A stretch of DNA of 25,534 nucleotides from a virus, in IMG/VR virus record IMGVR_UViG_3300042429_000116, positions 1 to 25,534 of that record; one strand, given 5' to 3'. Below are positions 21,007 through 25,534 of the stretch, piece after piece (within the stretch, counting starts at the first letter, position 1; each line of letters starts with the position of its first letter). The translations under genes were made by a program, and so were the position numbers. The notes below the pieces were generated by a model. The model ran no database searches. It saw nothing but the letters and a program-made list of their open reading frames with translations, and was not told the origin of the DNA.

Positions 21007-21253
21007 ATCCCCAGCATGGACGCGCAAGGAAGGGAAGTCCGAGAGCGGAGGCTTGAACGCCAAAGGTCGGGCTTCCTACAACAAGGCGAACCCCGGGAAG
21101 CCCGGGCTGAAAGCTCCTCAACCAGAGGGCGGCAAACGCCGCGACTCCTTCTGCGCCCGTATGGAAGGGATGAAGAAGAAATTAACGAGCGAAAAAACCG
21201 CCAAGGATCCAAATTCGAGGATTAACAAGAGCCTGCGGGCTTGGAAGTGTTGA
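20999..21253 (+). CDS. small very basic protein, 84 aa
   Basis: The protein is rich in Lys, Arg and Gly: MAKSPAWTRKEGKSESGGLN, then KGRASYNKANPGKPGLKAPQ, and a cysteine-containing segment GKRRDSFCARMEGMKKKL. It ends NKSLRAWKC. This order (AWTRKEGK, GGLNAKGRASYN, SFCARMEGMKKKL, SRINKSLRAWKC) is a recurring phage family of unknown function in my memory of viral metagenomes. Its charge suggests binding DNA or RNA. It overlaps the upstream gene by 8 bp and lacks a clear ribosome site. Confidence 0.7.
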   Translation: MAKSPAWTRKEGKSESGGLNAKGRASYNKANPGKPGLKAPQPEGGKRRDSFCARMEGMKKKLTSEKTAKDPNSRINKSLRAWKC

Positions 21254-21260
21254 GGTAAAC

Positions 21261-21587
21261 ATGAAAAAAATTGGTAAAAAACCTACTGATGACCAGATGC
21301 TTGAAGGTGGCGGTGGGGGCGGAGGCTTTCGTAGCATCCCGTCTTCGACATTAAATCCTCGTCCTACCGGTAGCCGCTCTTCAAAAGACTACAAAGAAAA
21401 AGCTGACCGAGAATCAGAGTTTTCTGGTGAAATGAGTTTTGGCTCCCCCAGAGGTAGAAGTTCTGATTCTAGTGACAGATCCCCGCGCACGAGCGATGAC
21501 TACGCCAAAGGTGGAAAAGTCTCTAGTGCCTCCAAACGTGCTGACGGCTGTGCCGTCAAAGGCAAAACCAAAGGACGGATGGTATGA
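21261..21587 (+). CDS. Gly/Ser-rich protein with C-terminal KGGKV...RADG tag, 108 aa
   Basis: GAGG lies 5-7 nt before the ATG. The first half is Gly-rich (EGGGGGGGF) and Ser/Arg-rich, so it is probably disordered. The last 26 residues contain KGGKVSSASKRADG followed by VKGKTKGRMV. Closely similar tails occur in 21756-22118 and 22388-22702. A nucleic-acid or capsid-lining role is plausible for such basic tags but is unproven. Its end overlaps the holin-like gene by 4 bp (ATGA). Confidence 0.6.
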   Translation: MKKIGKKPTDDQMLEGGGGGGGFRSIPSSTLNPRPTGSRSSKDYKEKADRESEFSGEMSFGSPRGRSSDSSDRSPRTSDDYAKGGKVSSASKRADGCAVKGKTKGRMV

Positions 21588-21772
21588 ACAACGACATAAA
21601 AACAATGACTGATGGCGCTGCTGTGGTTGTTGGACTTGGCGGTTTCATGGGCTGGATGACCCCTGTTGTAGCACTCATTGGTGGAGTATTGACCATTGTG
21701 TGGATGACTATCCGCATCTGGGAAACTGAAACTGTTAAAAACTTGGTGGCTAAGTATGCCAAGCACGAGTAA
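21584..21772 (+). CDS. probable holin, 62 aa
   Basis: This small protein has two hydrophobic segments (about residues 12-24, VVVGLGGFMGWM, and 26-44, PVVALIGGVLTIVWMTI) joined by a short Pro-containing turn. A charged C-terminal tail follows (RIWETETVKNLVAKYAKHE). Size, topology and position in a late operon fit class II-type phage holins, which open the inner membrane for lysis. No endolysin or spanin is visible next to it in this window, which lowers certainty; other small membrane proteins look similar. It overlaps both neighbours. Confidence 0.6.
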   Translation: MNNDIKTMTDGAAVVVGLGGFMGWMTPVVALIGGVLTIVWMTIRIWETETVKNLVAKYAKHE

Positions 21773-22118
21773 GAAGCAGCACAATTTCATGGAAGCGGTG
21801 GCCCACAACCCATCGTTTGCCAAGAAGGTGGGAGTCCCACAGTCTGTGGGCAAGGATTTTTCAAACGCCGACAAAGGCAAAACTTTTAAAAGAGGTGGTG
21901 ATATGGCTAAAGCAAACCCTTTCATGGAAATGATTGCCAAGAAAAAAGACATGGCAAAAGGCAAGAAAGAAATGCCAATGAAGAAAATGGCTTCTGGTGG
22001 CATGACATCAATGGGCAAAGTTAAAACGGCTGCCCCAAGCAAAGATGGTATTGCTGTAAAAGGCAAAACCAAAGGCAAGATGGTCACCATGAAGTCTGGC
22101 GGCAAAGCCTACTGCTGA
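21756..22118 (+). CDS. basic two-part protein with SKKQHNFMEAV motif and shared C-terminal tag, 120 aa
   Basis: The first part (1-48) has SKKQHNFMEAVAHNPSFAKK followed by VGVPQSVGKDFSNADKGK, a combination I associate with small phage proteins of unknown function. The second part, from residue 50 (MAKANPFMEMIAKKK), is Lys/Met-rich. It ends with DGIAVKGKTKGKMV and KSGGKAYC, related to the tails at 21587 and 22702. GAGG lies 8 nt before the internal ATG at 21903, so a shorter 71-aa product could also be made. The start overlaps the holin-like gene by 17 bp. Confidence 0.6.
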   Translation: MPSTSKKQHNFMEAVAHNPSFAKKVGVPQSVGKDFSNADKGKTFKRGGDMAKANPFMEMIAKKKDMAKGKKEMPMKKMASGGMTSMGKVKTAAPSKDGIAVKGKTKGKMVTMKSGGKAYC

Positions 22119-22119
22119 C

Positions 22120-22395
22120 ATGATGTCCAGCCGTGGTATGGGGGACATCAACCCCTCAAAGATGCCCAAAGGCGTGAAGACTCCGCGCCGCGATGACACC
22201 GATTTCACCCAATACAAAGAGGGTGGGAAAGTCAACGCGGCGGGGAACTACACCAAGCCGGAACTCAGGAAACGTATAGTCAGCCAAGTGAAAGCAGCGG
22301 CAACACACGGCACCGGTGCAGGCCAGTGGTCAGCCCGTAAGGCTCAGTTGGTAGCCAAGAAGTACAAGGCAGCAGGTGGAGGATATCGTGACTGA
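22120..22395 (+). CDS. small protein with GQWSARKAQLVAKKYKAAGGGY motif (DUF5872-like), 91 aa
   Basis: The C-terminal half has YKEGGKVNAAGNYTKPELRK, IVSQVKAAATHGTGAGQWSA and RKAQLVAKKYKAAGGGY. This signature recalls DUF5872-type proteins found in phages and large DNA viruses. I state that from memory without a search. Small basic proteins of this kind are abundant in aquatic phages, and their role is unknown. The gene starts 1 bp after the upstream stop and overlaps the next by 8 bp. Confidence 0.7.
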   Translation: MMSSRGMGDINPSKMPKGVKTPRRDDTDFTQYKEGGKVNAAGNYTKPELRKRIVSQVKAAATHGTGAGQWSARKAQLVAKKYKAAGGGYRD

Positions 22396-22702
22396 AAAGA
22401 AAAAGACCGGTACAGCTAGGTTTACTACAGAGCCTGAAACGCTTGGCGGGACTGATAGTCAAGGACAAACTAGCGACGATTTTGGCGTCCCAACTGGGAA
22501 AAGTTATATTTACCGAACAAAGAACGGCAAAGGCCGTACTATTGGGCCGGGGCTTACACTGCCTGACGCTAAAGCTAAAGAGTATGCTTCCGAATTGCAA
22601 CGCGAAACTCGTGGCATGAAAAAAGGCGGCACGGTCAAGTCAGCTTCATTTCGTGCAGACGGAATAGCGCAACGCGGTAAGACGCGGGGTATGATGAAGT
22701 GA
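22388..22702 (+). CDS. protein with the shared RADGIAQRGKTRG tail, 104 aa
   Basis: The GTG start at 22388 is preferred because GGAGG lies 5 nt upstream; the frame is also open from 22376 (GTG), but without this support. The N-terminal part is polar, with a segment GKSYIYRTKNGKGRTIGPG. The end carries KKGGTVKSASFRADGIAQRG followed by KTRGMMK, the best-formed copy of the tag. The stop overlaps the next start by 4 bp. Confidence 0.6.
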   Translation: MTEKKKTGTARFTTEPETLGGTDSQGQTSDDFGVPTGKSYIYRTKNGKGRTIGPGLTLPDAKAKEYASELQRETRGMKKGGTVKSASFRADGIAQRGKTRGMMK

Positions 22703-22932
22703 AAGCGCCGCAGGCTTCTCTTAAAAACTGGGGCGACCAGAAATGGCGCACCAAGTCAGGGAAGCCTTCATCTAAAACGGGCGAGCGTTACCTGCCAGAA
22801 GCCGCTATCAAGTCCTTGTCGCCAGCCGAATACGCTGCGACAACCAAGGCCAAGCGATCTGGTAAAAAGGCGGGTAGGCAGTTTGTAGCACAACCCAAAG
22901 TGATTGCCAAGAAAACGGCAAAATTTAGATAG
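22699..22932 (+). CDS. small basic protein with KWRTKSGKPSSKTGERYLP motif, 77 aa
   Basis: The frame opens with GTG at 22699, which overlaps the upstream stop. The protein is basic, with SLKNWGDQKWRTKSGKPSSK and GERYLPEAAIKSLSPAEYAA, and ends VAQPKVIAKKTAKFR. This order of segments is shared by many uncharacterised phage proteins in viral metagenomes (memory, not searched). No nuclease or binding motif is visible. The charge suggests nucleic-acid association. Confidence 0.68.
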   Translation: MKAPQASLKNWGDQKWRTKSGKPSSKTGERYLPEAAIKSLSPAEYAATTKAKRSGKKAGRQFVAQPKVIAKKTAKFR

Positions 22933-22941
22933 GAGAACATT

Positions 22942-24018
22942 ATGGCAGGCGGCGGCGGAACAACTGGAGGCGTCGGGGCACAAAGCCCTGCGGTAACCCC
23001 TCCCAACCCTATGGGGCAAATTGGCAACGCCGTTGGCGGAGCTTTGGGCGGCATGGGCGGACAACCTCAAAACCCGATGGGTAGCATGGGCGGTGGGTTT
23101 GGTGGCAACATGGGTCAACACTCATTTGGCGACTTGAGATCAATGCAAAACCAACCCAACATGGGCGGTGGGTTTGGTGGCAATATGGGTGGACAACTTA
23201 CACCTCTACCGTCACCTAATATGCCCGGTATTGATTCATACGGTGGACAACCTCAAGTAGGTGGCCCAGCCCAAATGGTGGGCACAGATGATGCGTTTTT
23301 CCAATCGCCCGAGTTCAAGGAATATCAAAACGACCCGCGAAACATGATGGCCACTCAAGATATGTATAACTCCCCGTACTTTGGACAGATGGGTTCCGGG
23401 TCGGTTGGCAGAGCACAAGATGCTGCCTACAGAAAATACAAAGGTCTTGCCGATCCAAATCAGCTTTACGGTCAGATACCTCAAAATCCCATGCCGCAAC
23501 CCGGCGGCTCTGGCAACAACAACCAACTAGGCCAGTTGGGTAACCGATTTGGCCAGTTGGGTAATATGGCCAACATTCCGCAACCCGAGATTGGCATGCC
23601 CGGAGGACAGGGCGGTCAAACACAGGGTGGTATGCCCGGTTTTGCACAGCCTTATGGGCAACAAATGGGTCAGATGGCCCAACAGGCGGCTCAGCAACAA
23701 GCTATGCAACAGGCGGCTCAGCAACAAGCTATGCAGCAAGGTCAAGTGGGTTTAGGACAAGCTCCCCAAGCAGGCTTGGAAAGTTTGGCAGCACTTTTAG
23801 GTGGCAAGCCCACCCCTCCAATGACGACTGTACCAACTGCACGTCCTACACCAATGGCAAAACCTTCGGTGTCACGACCCGCCCCTGTGGCACCAAAACC
23901 AGTTGCACCACCAATGGCAAAAGCAGCGGCCAAGCCTTCTGTTGTGCCCCCCAAGACTCCTCCGGCTGTGGCCCGCGCCATTCAAAAGCTGGCGGCGAAA
24001 AAACAAAATAGACGGTAA
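22942..24018 (+). CDS. low-complexity Gly/Gln/Met/Pro-rich protein, 358 aa
   Basis: GGAG lies 7 nt before the ATG. The protein is dominated by Gly, Gln, Met, Asn and Pro. It contains two copies of a 10-residue unit MGGGFGGNMG (residues about 49-58 and 74-83) and a tandem QQAAQQQAM repeat (about 247-264). The C-terminal 100 residues are Pro/Ala/Lys-rich and end in a helix (PAVARAIQKLAAKKQNRR). The central portion (residues about 113-165) is less repetitive (DDAFFQSPEFKEYQNDPRNM). Such sequence is probably disordered. A virion internal or tail-lining role is possible; no motif supports an enzyme. Confidence 0.7.
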   Translation: MAGGGGTTGGVGAQSPAVTPPNPMGQIGNAVGGALGGMGGQPQNPMGSMGGGFGGNMGQHSFGDLRSMQNQPNMGGGFGGNMGGQLTPLPSPNMPGIDSYGGQPQVGGPAQMVGTDDAFFQSPEFKEYQNDPRNMMATQDMYNSPYFGQMGSGSVGRAQDAAYRKYKGLADPNQLYGQIPQNPMPQPGGSGNNNQLGQLGNRFGQLGNMANIPQPEIGMPGGQGGQTQGGMPGFAQPYGQQMGQMAQQAAQQQAMQQAAQQQAMQQGQVGLGQAPQAGLESLAALLGGKPTPPMTTVPTARPTPMAKPSVSRPAPVAPKPVAPPMAKAAAKPSVVPPKTPPAVARAIQKLAAKKQNRR

Positions 24019-24021
24019 AAA

Positions 24022-24957
24022 ATGGCAACAACCTCTGGACAAACAGGCTTTACCTTAGACCTCACCGAACTGGTGGAGGAGGCGTTTGAGCGAGCTGGTT
24101 CAGAGTTGCGCACTGGATATGACCTGAAAACGGCTCGCCGGTCGCTGAATTTGCTGTTTGCTGACTGGGCAAATCGCGGTATCAACATGTGGACGTTCGA
24201 GCAGGGCACGATTACCCTAACTCAAGGCTTGAACACCTACGCAATCCCCACAGATACTGTCGATTTGCTCGATCACGTCATCCGAACACAGGCAAATGTG
24301 GCCGCAACACAGTCGGATTTGACAATCACACGCATCAGCGTCTCGACCTACGCCACCATCCCCAATAAAATCACGCAAGCCAGACCAATTCAGGTCTGGT
24401 ATCAGCGTTTGGACGGCCAAATTACTCCTACCACGGCGGTTTTGGCCACAAATATCAACGCCACGGACAACACAATCGTCCTGTCCAACGTGGTTGGTTT
24501 GCCCGCCATCGGGTACATCAACCTTGACAACGAAACCATCTTCTACAACTACATTGATGGCAACACTTTGGGGGACTGCTTCCGTGGCCAGAACGGCACG
24601 ACTGCCGCTTCTCATACTGCCAGCGTCAATGCCAAGATTTACATCAATAACACCCCTCGCGTGACCATGTGGCCAACGCCTGACGGCTCCCAGCAGTACC
24701 AGTTTGTGTACTGGCGCATGCGCCGGGTGCAGGATGCGGGCAGCGGTGTTAACGTCATGGACGTGCCCTTCCGGTTTGTCCCTTGTATGGTGGCTGGACT
24801 GGCCTACTACATCGCTTTGAAAGTGCCCGGTGGCATGGACAGGCTCCAAGTGCTGAAACAACAGTACGACGAGGCTTGGATGACAGCGGCTGATGAAGAT
24901 CAGGAACGCGCCGCACTGCGGCTCGTGCCTAGACAGATGTTCATTGGTGGTGGCTGA
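24022..24957 (+). CDS. head-tail connector/tail tube-like protein with inserted domain, 311 aa
   Basis: The N-terminal region (TLDLTELVEEAFERAGSELR, then YDLKTARRSLNLLFADWANR) resembles gp4-like or tubular connector proteins that attach the tail to the portal. Residues about 134-208 look like an inserted beta domain with NATDNTIVLSNVVGLPAIGY and FRGQNGTTAASHTASVN, a module seen in various phage tail proteins. After it the connector fold resumes (RVTMWPTPDGSQQYQFVYWR). The stop and next start share the A of TGATG. The ribosome site is weak. The assignment as connector is by pattern. Confidence 0.65.
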   Translation: MATTSGQTGFTLDLTELVEEAFERAGSELRTGYDLKTARRSLNLLFADWANRGINMWTFEQGTITLTQGLNTYAIPTDTVDLLDHVIRTQANVAATQSDLTITRISVSTYATIPNKITQARPIQVWYQRLDGQITPTTAVLATNINATDNTIVLSNVVGLPAIGYINLDNETIFYNYIDGNTLGDCFRGQNGTTAASHTASVNAKIYINNTPRVTMWPTPDGSQQYQFVYWRMRRVQDAGSGVNVMDVPFRFVPCMVAGLAYYIALKVPGGMDRLQVLKQQYDEAWMTAADEDQERAALRLVPRQMFIGGG

Positions 24958-25385
24958 TGGGAAATAGGTTTTCCTCTGGCAAAAACTCGATTGCCGAGTG
25001 CGACCGCTGTGGATTTCGGTTCAAGCTGACAGTTTTGCAAAAGCTCGTCGTCAAGACCAAGACGTATGACCTGAAGGTGTGCCCCCAGTGCTGGGAGCCT
25101 GACCAGCCGCAATTGCAGTTGGGCATGTATCCGGTGGATGACCCCCAAGGTGTGCGTGACCCACGTCCCGACCTGAGCTACCAAGTTTCTGGGCGCACAG
25201 GTTTGCAGGTTGTCCTGACCAACAGCCCAAGTGTTGATGCGCAAGGCGTGGTTGGTGGCGGTAGTCGGATATTTCAGTGGGGTTGGGCACCAGTTGGGGG
25301 CTCGCGGGCAAATGATGCAGGTTTAACCCCAAATGACTTGGTTTCTGCGGTAGAAATTGGTACAGTTACAGTAGCAACGACATAA
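24957..25385 (+). CDS. zinc-ribbon phage protein, 142 aa
   Basis: The N-terminal domain has C15xxC18 (ECDRCGF) and C42xxC45 (VCPQCWEP), a four-cysteine zinc ribbon. The C-terminal half is Gly/Pro/Val-rich beta sequence (PDLSYQVSGRTGLQVVLTNS). It follows the connector-like gene with a one-base overlap. Proteins with the opening IAECDRCGFRFKL are common in aquatic phage contigs near tail genes, with no known function. Start coupling rather than a strong ribosome site likely drives translation. Confidence 0.7.
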   Translation: MGNRFSSGKNSIAECDRCGFRFKLTVLQKLVVKTKTYDLKVCPQCWEPDQPQLQLGMYPVDDPQGVRDPRPDLSYQVSGRTGLQVVLTNSPSVDAQGVVGGGSRIFQWGWAPVGGSRANDAGLTPNDLVSAVEIGTVTVATT

Positions 25386-25395
25386 GGAGTCGATC

Positions 25396-25534
25396 ATGGA
25401 CAAGAAATATTTAGCGCAAGACAAAAAGATGATTAAATCTGCTGTGGGCAAGCATGAAAAAAACATGCACCCCGGCAAAAAACCCACCAAGCTCAAGGCT
25501 GGTGGTAAGACCAATAGCGACATGCTGAAGTATG
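25396..25534 (+). CDS. small basic protein, cut by the window edge (46 aa seen)
   Basis: AAGGAG precedes the ATG. The visible protein MDKKYLAQDKKMIKSAVGKH continues with EKNMHPGKKPTKLKAGGKTN before the end of the window. The KAGGxT element is in the same style as the KGG tags in 21261-22702. The arrangement (QDKKMIKSAVGKHEKNMHPG) recalls a widespread phage family of unknown function. Its true C-terminus is not in the window. Confidence 0.65.
   Translation, partial: MDKKYLAQDKKMIKSAVGKHEKNMHPGKKPTKLKAGGKTNSDMLKY

Noticed and set aside
1-25534. tRNA genes, integrase, transposase, insertion-sequence ends
   Set aside because: Nothing with the cloverleaf pattern, a tyrosine/serine recombinase motif, a DDE motif or paired terminal repeats with target duplications was seen on reading; a tRNAscan/ISfinder run was not possible.

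Overview
The window is a piece of a tailed double-stranded DNA phage genome (Caudoviricetes) and shows no sign of bacterial chromosome. The late side resembles the head-gene order of uncultured aquatic phages: small terminase, large terminase, portal, GroES-like co-chaperonin, scaffold, capsid-associated proteins, major capsid protein, then many small lineage-specific proteins and connector genes. No integrase, lysogeny repressor, tRNA, CRISPR array or transposase was seen. A good LexA-type box (CTGT-N8-ACAG) and clear Shine-Dalgarno sites suggest a proteobacterial host, possibly freshwater beta- or gammaproteobacterial. That host assignment is inference only.

Layout. Positions 1-11159 are read leftward (minus strand). 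They hold about 25 tightly packed, mostly small and unrecognised accessory or early genes, many with 4-11 bp start/stop overlaps. Within this arm sits a recognisable three-gene module at 2012-5256: a DUF3150-like protein, a CobS/MoxR-like AAA+ ATPase, and a protein joining a zinc-metallopeptidase-like domain (HENFH) to a VWA domain with an intact MIDAS. It is preceded by a compact promoter/operator of three contiguous 9-bp half-sites. Positions 9923-10370 are a gene-free control region with mirrored iterated sites around an AT-rich core and two SOS-like boxes, so it is an origin or regulatory-hub candidate. Positions 11160-11605 are the divergent region between the early and late arms. It contains a leftward extended -10 promoter followed by an attenuator-like terminator, a second leftward terminator, and several palindromes.

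Positions 11527-25534 are read rightward: packaging (terS, terL), portal, a small coiled protein, GroES-like protein, scaffold, two capsid-associated proteins and the major capsid protein, followed by a strong intrinsic terminator at 19866-19891. A second rightward block then encodes a beta-rich virion-like protein, a probable holin, a run of very basic Gly/Lys-rich proteins sharing a C-terminal tag, a low-complexity Gly/Gln/Met protein, a tail/connector protein with an inserted domain, a zinc-ribbon protein, and a gene cut by the window edge.

How it works together. The rightward arm builds and fills the capsid: the GroES-like protein would redirect host GroEL towards a capsid protein, and scaffold and capsid genes are adjacent. 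The leftward arm probably manipulates the host or controls timing. The AAA+/metallopeptidase-VWA/DUF3150 module is the best candidate there for an uncharacterised machine. A family of five short palindromic elements, four of them just after minus-strand stop codons, punctuates the leftward arm. Domain-family names are given from memory of family signatures, not from a database search.
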